Shown here piece after piece: positions 36,968-45,852 of a stretch of 64,000 nucleotides of DNA. The notes under the pieces are model-generated. The model saw only the letters and a program-made list of their open reading frames with translations. It was not told where the DNA came from and made no database searches. This stretch comes from Planctomycetaceae bacterium (GTDB lineage Bacteria; Planctomycetota; Planctomycetia; Planctomycetales; Planctomycetaceae): contig JAWKUA010000013.1 of the NCBI GenBank assembly GCA_041398785.1, positions 62,001-126,000 on the forward strand, given 5' to 3'. The translations under genes were made by a program, and so were the position numbers. Positions within the stretch are counted from its first letter, which is position 1; every line of letters starts with the position of its first letter.

Positions 36968-37498
36968 TCACATGGCCGTCTGATCGGGGGCCTGTTGAGA
37001 CTTCTTCGACAGTGCTCGAATCCAGTCCAGGTCGCCGCGTTTCCAGACGTAGGCAAATCCGACCAGCAGCACTCCGAAGAACACCAGAATGTCAACAAAC
37101 CCCATTAGTCCGAGATTTGTCGCGACTTCCGGCGTGATGACGTTCGCGGAATCCAGGTGAGCGACGTCGACGTTCAGCAGGCGGGCACTGAGTTCCTGGC
37201 GAGCGGTATCGCTAAGCTTTGAGTCGGCAAGCTGCATTGTGCTGCCGTACACCGACGCCCAGGGAAAGAAGAAGGCGACTTCCACGTCGAAGACAATGAA
37301 CAGCAAAGCCACCACATAGAATCGCAGGTCGAATTGAATGTAGCTGGACCCGATGGCGGGTTCGCCGCATTCATAGATCGCGTCCTTTTCCGGCGTCGGC
37401 AGTTTGGGACGAACAAAGCGTCCGATGACCAGCGGGACCAGAAGCAGCACAACGACCGCCCCGCCGAACAACAGCAAATGACCCACCAGATTCGTCAT
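36968..37498 (-). CDS. nuoA: NADH-quinone oxidoreductase subunit A with inserted loop
   Basis: NuoA is a three-helix membrane subunit at the quinone site. KDAIYECGEPAIGS contains the conserved cysteine loop, and IQFDLRFYVVALLFIVFDVEVAFFFPW is helix 2. The protein is 176 residues rather than ~120 because about 45 hydrophilic residues lie between helices 2 and 3 (after PWASVYG). DUF2203 ends 36 bases upstream. Confidence 0.93.
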   Translation of the reverse strand: MTNLVGHLLLFGGAVVVLLLVPLVIGRFVRPKLPTPEKDAIYECGEPAIGSSYIQFDLRFYVVALLFIVFDVEVAFFFPWASVYGSTMQLADSKLSDTARQELSARLLNVDVAHLDSANVITPEVATNLGLMGFVDILVFFGVLLVGFAYVWKRGDLDWIRALSKKSQQAPDQTAM

Positions 37499-37534
37499 CT
37501 CAAGTCCCCGGTCCCAACTGAATGCGGGCAAACG

Positions 37535-37993
37535 TCATGTTTCTGCCCGGAACTCCTGCACTGTCATGTCGGCAACACCCTGAAGCAGCGGCCTGCGTTC
37601 GGTGATTGCGTCTGACAGTTCCCGCCAATACGACACTTCCGATTCGCCAGGCAGCCAGCTTAACACAACAGACCGCCCGTCGATTTCGGAGGCAAATTCC
37701 ACCAGACCGACACGTGCGTCCGCAAGGATGCCTCCGACGTCTTCCAGTTCCGATTCGAACACGATCAGCCGAAGCTCGTCCTCCGCAAGTCCGTCCTGCA
37801 TGGCGGTGACTTCCTCGGCCCAGGGAGTCTGTTCGGACTCCGACACCGGATGAAGGTCTCGCAATTCCTGCAGCCGAGACTGACGTTCGACGACATCCGC
37901 TTTCAACCCGACGACATCACGGACAATCGCCCGAACCAGCGGCAGCCGCTGATTGACCTGCTGCACCGTCAGGATGATGTCTTCTGCCGTCAT
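37535..37993 (-). CDS. DUF2203 family protein
   Basis: This 152-residue soluble protein matches DUF2203: an N-terminal helical part with LTVQQVNQRLPLV and a conserved C-terminal part (GGILADARVGLVEFAS, SEVSYWRELSDAI). The function is unknown. It sits between nuoI (60 bases upstream) and nuoA, inside an otherwise complex I-related run, but no direct connection to respiration is known. Confidence 0.85.
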   Translation of the reverse strand: MTAEDIILTVQQVNQRLPLVRAIVRDVVGLKADVVERQSRLQELRDLHPVSESEQTPWAEEVTAMQDGLAEDELRLIVFESELEDVGGILADARVGLVEFASEIDGRSVVLSWLPGESEVSYWRELSDAITERRPLLQGVADMTVQEFRAET

Positions 37994-38053
37994 CGGAATT
38001 CCCCGTCAGTTAAGCTCCGGCATTTGCACAGAAGCTACCGTGCCCGGAAGCGG

Positions 38054-38602
38054 TCACGAAGCTCCTGCGAATTCGTACGGACTTTCTTCGCCCTTCACCC
38101 AGACCGGCTGGTGCAGCACCTTGGATTCGGCCACGGCGGTGGGATTCAGAGTCGCGCTTCCCCAGGCGGTTTCCAGAGGCAGCTTCGCGTAATCGACAAT
38201 GCAGCCGTCGCGACTGTAGCAGCTCAGGTCGTGGTTCGATCCCATGAAGATGCAGTCAACCGGACATGGCTCGACGCACAATGCGCAGAACATGCACTTC
38301 GTGTAGTCGATCGCAAACCCGTTCAGGCGAAAGCCCTTGCCGACGGGAGTCTTCTCCTTGTCGATGTAGATACAGTCGACGGGGCAGGCCTGAGCACACT
38401 TGTCGCAGCCGATGCAGGTCGTCAGGTCGTAGCGATGAAATCCGCGATACCGCGGCTTTACCTTCAGCGGGACTTCGGGATATTCGTAGACCTGAGTAAA
38501 CGTCTGCCGGTTATAGGTCTTTCCCATCGTGAACAGCGTCACCCACATCCCATACAGGACTGTGGAAACTGCCGTCCAGACGTTTCGAAACCAGGTTAAC
38601 AT
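38054..38602 (-). CDS. nuoI: NADH-quinone oxidoreductase subunit I
   Basis: The protein of about 182 residues carries two 4Fe-4S sites, CIGCDKCAQACP and CMFCALCVEPCP, as in NuoI, the subunit passing electrons to NuoB. A hydrophobic amphipathic N-terminus (MLTWFRNVWTAVSTVLYGMW) is typical. The ATG at 38602 gives family length. It is the first gene of the local complex I set and is preceded by a promoter-like element. Confidence 0.94.
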   Translation of the reverse strand: MLTWFRNVWTAVSTVLYGMWVTLFTMGKTYNRQTFTQVYEYPEVPLKVKPRYRGFHRYDLTTCIGCDKCAQACPVDCIYIDKEKTPVGKGFRLNGFAIDYTKCMFCALCVEPCPVDCIFMGSNHDLSCYSRDGCIVDYAKLPLETAWGSATLNPTAVAESKVLHQPVWVKGEESPYEFAGAS

Positions 38603-38694
38603 GGGAGGAGGTCTCACATGTGAGCACGAGAAAATCACCGTTGTTTTCGTGGCATGACAGACGGCCGTTGCCGCCCTGCCAGGCCCCTGCGGCG

Positions 38695-38722
38695 ATTATA
38701 GATGGCACCTCCGTTGACGCAA
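38695..38722 (-). promoter_or_regulatory. Possible sigma-70-type promoter for nuoI
   Basis: On the minus strand TTGCGT is followed by 16 bases and a perfect TATAAT, about 95 bases before the nuoI ATG. The -35 box is weak. Confidence 0.4.
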
Positions 38723-38780
38723 GCGGCGCCGACGGCGTCCTGACATTGAGAAGCTCCCGAAACAGGGTCACGTGCCCGGT

Positions 38781-40157
38781 TTACTTCAGCAGATACCGGT
38801 TGGCGATCGTGATTCCTGACAGCATGGCTCCCACAATTCCCAGGAATCCCTGATCGGTTCCGCACAGGTAAAGATTGCGGACGGGAGTCAGACCGTTGAC
38901 GAACTTTTCCGGCGCGCCGTAGACGCAGCCGTTCAGATGTCCGGTGAATCGACGAATGGTCCGGGGCGTGAACACGTCCGTGTCGACGACGTGTGGTCGA
39001 AAATCGGGAATGTGCGCCAGTGCGCTTTCGATGATCCGGTGATTCCACCGGACCTTCTGCTGACGGTATTCCTCCTCCGGCAGGTGAATCCAGTAGTCGG
39101 GTTCGGCCAGAGCGGTGATGCGAACTCGCCCGTCTTCCAGCGGCCGGGAATAGTCGAAATTATTCGGCGAACAGATAATACCGCTGCGAAGATCGACGGG
39201 GTCACTCGGCCGTTCGTAGCGGAACGGCAGCGAATCGCTGTAGAAGATGATCGTGTCGCGGTGTCCCAGCGAAGCCGGTTCCGTATCCAGCACGGAAATC
39301 GATTCCACAAACGAGATGTCTCCCGGAACAGCGCGAGCCGCGGGGCGGCTCGGATCAACCAGTCTCATCGTTTCCGCGGCGCCGGCGGACGACAGGATGT
39401 TGTCGGCTTCAATCTCGCTTCCATCGTCGAGCACGACGGCAGCGGCACGGCCGTTTCGCTGGATGATCTCCCTGACACCCGCCCGCAGCTTCAGGGTTCC
39501 GCCCAGAGCCTTGAAGTGCCGCACCAGCCGTTTCAGGATCAGGCGAATTCCGTCAAACGGCCGTCCGAAGCCCTCATAGAAGATGCTTTTGAACATGATG
39601 ACGAACTGATTGAAGTCCATGTCGTGCGGCGTGGCGCTGCCGTAAAACATCAGCGGACAAAACAGCATGTCAATCAGCAGAGGATCGCTCAGATGTTCGC
39701 CGACGACAGCGCGGGCCGATTGAGCCTTTCGATCCAGATTCAGCGCATCGTGGTCGTCAATTCGCCGCAGCAGTTTGCGGAAGCCATCGATCTGCTTCGG
39801 AAAGACGCCGCAGACCTGAGACAACAACAGTTCGAAGTCGTTTGTGAACTTCAGTCGGCAGCCCGGAAACACGATCGACGACTGCAGTTGCGGCCGCAGG
39901 TCGAAGTCGTCCCATTTCATCCGCAGTTGCCGCAGCAGTTTGCTGAGCGGGCCGGTCTTGCTGCCCGGCCGCGCGAAATTTGTGATCGCGTGCAGGCCGA
40001 CGTCGTAGTTGCGATTTCTCAGGCGGTAAAACGAATTCAGACCACCGATGGTTGTGTGCCGTTCAAGAATGCACACCTTCTTTTCGAAATACGCAAGCCG
40101 AACTCCGGCCGACAGGCCCGACATGCCCGCACCGATTATCAGGGTGTCGTATCTCAC
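38781..40157 (-). CDS. Phytoene desaturase/CrtISO-like FAD oxidoreductase
   Basis: This 458-residue flavoprotein has a dinucleotide-binding start, LIIGAGMSGLSAG, then GGLNSFYRLRNRNYDVGLHA, as in carotenoid desaturases/isomerases, and a C-terminal FAD segment (NLYLCGTDQGFLGIVGAMLSG). It probably removes hydride from or isomerises a polyene or other long chain. The start is a GTG with AGGACA six bases upstream. No carotenoid genes are adjacent. An acyl carrier protein and ketosynthase lie upstream on the same strand, beyond a terminator. Confidence 0.85.
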   Translation of the reverse strand: MRYDTLIIGAGMSGLSAGVRLAYFEKKVCILERHTTIGGLNSFYRLRNRNYDVGLHAITNFARPGSKTGPLSKLLRQLRMKWDDFDLRPQLQSSIVFPGCRLKFTNDFELLLSQVCGVFPKQIDGFRKLLRRIDDHDALNLDRKAQSARAVVGEHLSDPLLIDMLFCPLMFYGSATPHDMDFNQFVIMFKSIFYEGFGRPFDGIRLILKRLVRHFKALGGTLKLRAGVREIIQRNGRAAAVVLDDGSEIEADNILSSAGAAETMRLVDPSRPAARAVPGDISFVESISVLDTEPASLGHRDTIIFYSDSLPFRYERPSDPVDLRSGIICSPNNFDYSRPLEDGRVRITALAEPDYWIHLPEEEYRQQKVRWNHRIIESALAHIPDFRPHVVDTDVFTPRTIRRFTGHLNGCVYGAPEKFVNGLTPVRNLYLCGTDQGFLGIVGAMLSGITIANRYLLK

Positions 40158-40501
40158 GCTGTTGTCCTGTCAATTGCGATCCGCTCCGGCCGCGTTCAGG
40201 CATCTATACCCCGAGCGGGTCAAATTGAGGTATTCTGGCTCGCGGCATGAAGAAGTGCGACAAGTATCAGCGTTCGCCGCGGCCAGTATAAACGGAACGA
40301 ACGCTGCCGCACGCGCGGGATGATCGCGGATTGACCGCGTTCGGGGAATCAGGCGGCGGAGCGGTCAGCCGCTGGTCAGCGTCCCGCGGCGACCCCTGCC
40401 TCTGTCGAATCCCCGAAACCGGTCACTCTTACCCGACGACAAAGAAAAACCCCGAAGCAATACTTCGGGGCACTTCAGATACCAATTGTCAGTGACCGAA
40501 G
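40158..40501. other. Intergenic region holding a terminator
   Basis: About 340 bases between the FAD oxidoreductase start and the acyl carrier protein stop. Apart from the terminator at 40444-40470, no gene or clear promoter was recognised. Confidence 0.5.
40444..40470 (-). terminator. Intrinsic terminator after the acyl carrier protein gene
   Basis: Read on the minus strand, CCCCGAAG and CTTCGGGG form an 8-base stem around a 5-base loop, followed by GTTTTT. It lies about 30 bases after the acyl carrier protein stop. Confidence 0.85.
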
Positions 40502-40765
40502 TCAGCTTGCCACAGGAACATCCTTGAGCTTCGGCCGCAGATACGACACGGTGCTGTGCATTGTTGCCAGATGAGTATAGTCCTCTTCCGGAATCTGAAC
40601 GCGATACGCCTTTCGCAGCTCCATCACGATGTCCAGGAAGTCCATGCTGTCGAGTTCCATTTGTTCGCGGAACGCAACTTCGTCATTCAGATCGGTCAGA
40701 TCTTCGTCGGGAGCAATTCGTTCCAGGATTTCCAGAACGACCTCTCGGATCTCCTCACCCGTCAT
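40502..40765 (-). CDS. Acyl carrier protein
   Basis: This 87-residue acidic protein has the phosphopantetheine attachment motif LDSMDFLD; Ser of DSM is the modification site. It carries acyl intermediates for the neighbouring ketosynthase. GGGGG lies about six bases before the ATG at 40765, which supports that start over an adjacent TTG. It is not flanked by fabD/fabG-type genes, so it is probably a dedicated carrier rather than the housekeeping AcpP. Confidence 0.9.
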   Translation of the reverse strand: MTGEEIREVVLEILERIAPDEDLTDLNDEVAFREQMELDSMDFLDIVMELRKAYRVQIPEEDYTHLATMHSTVSYLRPKLKDVPVAS

Positions 40766-40812
40766 CAAAAACCCCCTGCCAATTCTCAGCCGACAAATCT
40801 CTGCGGCATCTG

Positions 40813-42045
40813 TTAGTCGAATCTGCGGACGATCAGCACGGAGTTGATCCCCAGCATGCCAAACGAGTTATTCAGAATACACGTCACTTTTCCCAGATCC
40901 CGTGGCTGATTGGCCACAAGATTCGGCAGGTCGCAGCGTGTATCGATCTGGTCGAGGTTGATTGTAGCGTGGGCGATACCATCGTCAAACGAAGGCAGAT
41001 TGCCCAGCAATTCCAGTGCCCCGGCTGCTCCCATGGCATGGCCGATGAAGCTTTTGGTGTTGTTGACCACCGCGTTGCTTCCCGTCAGAACCTCTCTCAA
41101 AGCGTTTGCTTCTTCGATGTCACCCTGTTCTGTCGCGGTCGCGTGGCTGCTGACGATGTCAACGTCGGCGGCGGAAATGCCGGCTCGCAACAGAGCCAGC
41201 CGGACGCATTCCGCCTGCCGGGTCCGATTGGGCAGGACGAAGTCGGAGGCATCGGAATTCATGGCCCAGCCGATGATTTCGGCATGAATTTTCGCGCCGC
41301 GCGCCAGCGCGTCGGGCAGCCTTTCCACCGTGCAAATGCCGCCTCCTTCGGCCACGACAATGCCGTTTCGATCGACATCAAACGGGCGGCAGGCTTTCGC
41401 GGGGTCGTCATGCCGCGCCAGAGCTCCCTGGCTCTGAAAGCTGGCAAAGATGCCGAACGTATGAATGCTTTCGGAAACACCTCCGGCGATTGCCAGGTCG
41501 ACCTCACCCAGCCGCAGCATCTGAGCCGCCTGAATAAAGCCGGCGTTCCCGGCGGCACACGCGGCTCCGACGGTCAGGTGCGGGCCGGTGATTTTCAGGT
41601 TCAGAGTGACTTCGCCCGCCGGATTGTTGGCGACGGTGCGAGGATTGTGGTGATGCGACCAGACCTTCGTGTCGTAGCCAAACTGCGAGATTTCATAGAT
41701 CTCGTTCTCTGTCTCGACATTGCCGTGTTCGGTGATTCCCAGGTACACGCCGACTCGGTCACGAGCGACATTGTCCCAGTCCAGCCCGGAATCCCGAACG
41801 GCTTCGTTGCTGCAATAGATCGCGATCGAACCGGCTCGAGTTCCGCGGCGCACGTCCCGGCGTTTCTGATACCGCAGCTCGTCGAAATCGCAGACGCCCG
41901 CCAGGACCGGGCCCATGTATCGCGTCGTGTAGTCCACAACGCCGGACCGGCCTTCCAGCAGGCTGCGCCGAAACTCACCCGGAGAATTTCCGTTGGGAGC
42001 TGTCAGGCCGATGCCGGTGATGACGATGCGGTCAGAATCGGACAA
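40813..42045 (-). CDS. Beta-ketoacyl-ACP synthase (FabF-like)
   Basis: This 410-residue thiolase-fold condensing enzyme has the catalytic triad: Cys in GAACAAGNAG, His in SHATATEQGD, and Lys/His in NTKSFIGHAMGAAG. It extends acyl chains by Claisen condensation. SHATATEQGD departs from the usual AHGTST/PxGD, so it is a divergent subgroup. The start is a TTG; no ATG gives a better family fit. The acyl carrier protein gene follows 47 bases later. Confidence 0.9.
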   Translation of the reverse strand: MSDSDRIVITGIGLTAPNGNSPGEFRRSLLEGRSGVVDYTTRYMGPVLAGVCDFDELRYQKRRDVRRGTRAGSIAIYCSNEAVRDSGLDWDNVARDRVGVYLGITEHGNVETENEIYEISQFGYDTKVWSHHHNPRTVANNPAGEVTLNLKITGPHLTVGAACAAGNAGFIQAAQMLRLGEVDLAIAGGVSESIHTFGIFASFQSQGALARHDDPAKACRPFDVDRNGIVVAEGGGICTVERLPDALARGAKIHAEIIGWAMNSDASDFVLPNRTRQAECVRLALLRAGISAADVDIVSSHATATEQGDIEEANALREVLTGSNAVVNNTKSFIGHAMGAAGALELLGNLPSFDDGIAHATINLDQIDTRCDLPNLVANQPRDLGKVTCILNNSFGMLGINSVLIVRRFD

Positions 42046-42375
42046 TGCAAACTCTCATCAGGACGCAGTCTTCAGGCGCGCGGCGCGAATCTTCCGACAC
42101 CAGGATCAGGGTCCCGGACTCCGGTGCCGCACTTCCCAGGTCGAATCACCAGAACAACTGGCGGAATGGTCGAAACACCAGGACAACGGCTTCCGACGCA
42201 GGATTCGCCGCGTGGAAAAGTGCAGCAGAGTATCGCGATCCCCGAACACTGACAAGCACTGCATTCCGCATCCGATCGGGGTTTCTCAGGGCCGGGCAAC
42301 GAGTTCGGCAGTCTGTTCATCGCAATCCGTCGTCGCGGTCGCGCGACAGTCCAACATCCCGGCACCGATAGGTCT

Positions 42376-44133
42376 TCATCGCGCCGCCTCCCGTTGTTGC
42401 GACTGCTGCAAACCCCGCAGGCGGCGGGGACGCGCTTTCAGGTCCGCGACCGTCGATATCTTCGAGATCCGTTCCTCATTCAGCGTGGTGCGATTCCACT
42501 CCGGAAGCACCTGCAGATAGCGTCGCAACAGGTCGCGACCTTCTTCGACGCGGCCATTCGCCAGCCGCTGTTCGGCCAGCCGGTACAGCGCGCGGGCAAC
42601 AGCCACGTCCCGGAATCCCAGATCAATGCGAGCATTCCCCAATTCGTAGTAGTCGTCCGGATCCGGCGGGCAATACGCCAGCATTGCCTCGGCGAACGAC
42701 AGGTCCTGATCTGACTCCGCGGGCTCCGACCCCGGCCAGCACTGCAGTCTTGCCAGAAGTCTGGCATATCGGGGACGAATGCGAGCGGGCACATCCGATG
42801 CGGCCGGCAGTTTCGAGCGCACCGTGGCAGCGGCCCGAGACGGGTACTCGCCGGGTCGCCAGACGAAGGAATTGCCCTGCCATTGAACCAGCCGTTCCGC
42901 TTCTTCTTCGCTGCCAAAGACGTCGACCGCCAGCGACCGATAGTCAGCCAGAGCCTTTGAATAACCCGACAGCCGGGGCTGCCAGGCATCGCCGCTGGCG
43001 GGATCGCATTCACAGAACTCGACAACCGTCACGTCAGTTGGCTGAAACGGGACTTTCCAGGCGAAGGTTTCCGTTTCGCGGCAGGTGCAGCGATGAAACT
43101 GAAATCGTCCGTCGCGATCGCAGACCGCAAGTTGCAGCGAACGCCCCGTGTCACTGCCCGCCGGCGGCTCAAGAGTGGCTCGGACGATGAATTCGTTCCC
43201 CTCCGGCTTTGTCTCGTAGCTGAGCGCGGGGTCCTTCACGTCGCCGCGGAAGGCTTCCCGGAAGAATTTCTGAAGCTGCGCCGCGTATTCGATCTCGTTC
43301 ACTTCAAGCGATTCCGGAGCGTGCCCGGTGTCCTGCATCATCCAGACTCGAGTCGGCTGCGTGCTGGCTTCCGCAACACGCAGCGTGGCCGACGGCGGCA
43401 ACAGCCGATCATGGACGCCGTGAATCAGAAACAGCGGCCCCTTCAGTCCCTTGACGGTTACCAGAGGATTGACGCCGGACAGCAGCAGACCACTCATCGC
43501 ACGCAGCATCGTTTTCGTGGCCGCATTGGTCGCCTGATCCTGTTCCAGCATGGTGTCCAGCATTTCCGAGGGGATGAACACATCTTCCACAGCAATCGCG
43601 GCGGCCTGTTTTTCCGCCGCGACCGACATGGCCAGCACGGATCCCAGCGAGACGCCAAACATGCCGATCTGATCGGACGACCGGCCCGTCTTTGCGGACA
43701 CGAAATCAAACGCACTCCGCACGTCACCCTGCAGCGAAAAAACCGACGCCTGTCCTTCGCTTTCACCGTACCCCTGATAATCGAACAACAGCACATCGAA
43801 CCCGCCGCCGTGCAGGATTCTGGCGTACGGCAGCATGATCGAAATGTTGCCGGTGTTGCCCATGCAGAACACGACGGTCTGCTGCGAACCTTCGGCCGGC
43901 AAATACCAGCCGCGAAGTTTGATCCCCAGTTCGTTTTCGAAGTGAACCGTTTCGGCCGGCAAACCGGCATCTTCGGGCACTCGGAAATCACCGGCGAACG
44001 GCATCAGGCACGTCTGGCTCAGCGGATCCGCCGCTCGACGCACCGTGGGAATCGGCCCGCCCGCTGTGCAAATGCAGCAGCATTCGGCCGCTACCGCCCC
44101 AATCAGAAGTATTTGCCATGCGGTGCGAATCAC
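42376..44133 (-). CDS. Exported alpha/beta hydrolase with C-terminal extension
   Basis: The N-terminus is a signal or anchor helix. The hydrolase core (about residues 60-300) has the nucleophile elbow GVSLGS, an Asp in HGVHDRLLPP and a His in DTGHAPES, the full catalytic triad of serine esterases/peptidases. A further ~280 residues have no recognised fold; the last part looks helical and repeat-like (LARARIDLG-type, RVEEGRDLLRRYLQVLP). The GTG at 44133 is preceded by a near-perfect AGGAGGA at about eight bases. Confidence 0.8.
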   Translation of the reverse strand: MIRTAWQILLIGAVAAECCCICTAGGPIPTVRRAADPLSQTCLMPFAGDFRVPEDAGLPAETVHFENELGIKLRGWYLPAEGSQQTVVFCMGNTGNISIMLPYARILHGGGFDVLLFDYQGYGESEGQASVFSLQGDVRSAFDFVSAKTGRSSDQIGMFGVSLGSVLAMSVAAEKQAAAIAVEDVFIPSEMLDTMLEQDQATNAATKTMLRAMSGLLLSGVNPLVTVKGLKGPLFLIHGVHDRLLPPSATLRVAEASTQPTRVWMMQDTGHAPESLEVNEIEYAAQLQKFFREAFRGDVKDPALSYETKPEGNEFIVRATLEPPAGSDTGRSLQLAVCDRDGRFQFHRCTCRETETFAWKVPFQPTDVTVVEFCECDPASGDAWQPRLSGYSKALADYRSLAVDVFGSEEEAERLVQWQGNSFVWRPGEYPSRAAATVRSKLPAASDVPARIRPRYARLLARLQCWPGSEPAESDQDLSFAEAMLAYCPPDPDDYYELGNARIDLGFRDVAVARALYRLAEQRLANGRVEEGRDLLRRYLQVLPEWNRTTLNEERISKISTVADLKARPRRLRGLQQSQQREAAR

Positions 44134-44342
44134 AATCGAGCGTCCTCCTGTATTCAGCGAATTCCGCCCTGGTGTGACGTCCGGACATCGTTGAAACCCG
44201 GACAAGTTAATACGCAAAACGCAAAAGCCGACGCTGCGACAAGCCGTCGTCCGTGAATTTTCGCGAGGCGGCTGCGGTTTGTGTTTCGACCCGGAACGAA
44301 GAAGCAGCGACGAACGGCATCTTCGATTTACCGAATCACGTA

Positions 44343-45839
44343 CTACCGTGGCCCCGGATCGTTGACGTGATCCGCTCCGCGATCTTCGCCCGGAGTCACG
44401 CCTGTGGCAAGATCAGCCCGAGCGTTCTTCAGTCGTTCGCCGGTTTCGCGGTCGAATTCGTCGACGCTGAGCTGTTCCGGAACGCTGTCGTGAGTCGCTT
44501 CCATCCAGCGTTCAAGAACAGCCAGCAACTCGGATCGCGTGGCAGAACGGTCCGCGCGGCCCGCCAGATTCTGCAGTTGAAACGGATCGGACTTTGTGTC
44601 GTACAGTTCCACCTCGGGGCGAGGTGCCAGAAAGACGTCGCTTTGCGCCGCCGTGAGCCCCCCGCTTTGTCGCAGCTTTCGCAGATTCTGGTGCGACGGC
44701 GAACGCACGGAATCCGCCGGTCCCTGCCACGGCTGCTGAGTCCGAAAGTTGCGGATCAGCAGCAAGTCTTTCGTCCGCACACTGCGACCGTGAGCCTCAT
44801 AGTCGTGCCAGTTGTGTTCAGAAAACACATAGTCGCGAATCGTGGCGTGCGGGTCCGCGAACAGCGGCTGCATCGACACTCCCTTCACGGTCGGCGGAAC
44901 CCGGCAGCCGGCAATGTTCAGAATCGTCGGAGCCAGATCGATCGTACTCACCAGACTGTCGCTGACGGTTCCGGCGTCCGTGATACCGTTCGGCCAGTGA
45001 GCCACCAGCGCCGTTTTCATCCCGGAATCATGCAGCCTGGTCTTCGCCCGCGGAAACGGCCGGCCGTTGTCCGCCATGACCAGAATCAGCGTGTTGTCAA
45101 GCTGGCCCTGACGTCGCAGTTCCTCCACAACCTGGCCGACGTAATAGTCGAATCGCGTGACTTCGTTGTAGTACGACGCCAGGTCCTGCCGCGTCTGAGC
45201 GTCGTCCGAGAGAAACGGCGGAACGATCACGTCATCGGGCCTGTGCGCAGCACCGTAGCGATCGGTGTCCCACTGTTGATCACCGTCCCAGTCGCGGTGA
45301 GCGTCGTACGAAGCAAACCAGAAAAAGAACGGCCGATCCCGCGGACGCTGCCTGGTGACTTCCACCCAATTCGCGTGGCCACCGGAGTTCGGATCAGAAC
45401 GACCGTTGTCCACATGATCGAAGGGAACCGGCCGCGGTGGCTGACCGGTCGCCGGTTTGGTGGTGGTCATGTGATGCTTGCCGGACAAGGCCGTGTAGTA
45501 CCCGGCGTCTCGCAGAATCTCGGGAAACCACGGCAGATGCACGGAGATCGGCTTGTGCAGTTCCGCCGCCTTCCCGTTGTTGTGCGGATACCGCCCGGTA
45601 ATGATGCTGCTGCGAGACGGGCTGCAACTGCTGGCCGTCAGAAACGCGTTATTGAAGCGAATGCCTGTCGCCGCCAGCGAATCGATATTGGGAGTCCGAG
45701 CGGCTTCATTCCCGTAACACCCATAATCGTTCCAGCTCACATCGTCAGCAATAAACAGAACAACATTCGGACGGTCAGCGGCCAGGACGCGTGCCGCGTA
45801 AATCAGGAGCGCGAACGTCGTCACGATTTGACGAATCAC
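44343..45839 (-). CDS. Secreted Cys-type sulfatase
   Basis: This 498-residue protein has a signal peptide, DDVSWNDYG metal-binding residues and a formylglycine motif CSPSR at residue 72, so it hydrolyses sulfate esters, probably on sulfated polysaccharides. GKHH and the ADNGRPFPRAK segment are also typical. The GTG at 45839 was chosen for a GGGAG site and because it starts the signal peptide; the longer frame would overlap the upstream gene. A formylglycine-generating enzyme is not in the window. Confidence 0.92.
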   Translation of the reverse strand: MIRQIVTTFALLIYAARVLAADRPNVVLFIADDVSWNDYGCYGNEAARTPNIDSLAATGIRFNNAFLTASSCSPSRSSIITGRYPHNNGKAAELHKPISVHLPWFPEILRDAGYYTALSGKHHMTTTKPATGQPPRPVPFDHVDNGRSDPNSGGHANWVEVTRQRPRDRPFFFWFASYDAHRDWDGDQQWDTDRYGAAHRPDDVIVPPFLSDDAQTRQDLASYYNEVTRFDYYVGQVVEELRRQGQLDNTLILVMADNGRPFPRAKTRLHDSGMKTALVAHWPNGITDAGTVSDSLVSTIDLAPTILNIAGCRVPPTVKGVSMQPLFADPHATIRDYVFSEHNWHDYEAHGRSVRTKDLLLIRNFRTQQPWQGPADSVRSPSHQNLRKLRQSGGLTAAQSDVFLAPRPEVELYDTKSDPFQLQNLAGRADRSATRSELLAVLERWMEATHDSVPEQLSVDEFDRETGERLKNARADLATGVTPGEDRGADHVNDPGPR

Positions 45840-45852
45840 AAGTAAACTCCCG

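Noticed and set aside
40561..42252. 563-codon plus-strand frame opposite the ketosynthase and acyl carrier protein
   Set aside because: Both minus-strand genes have full catalytic motifs; the antisense frame has no domain and no ribosome site.
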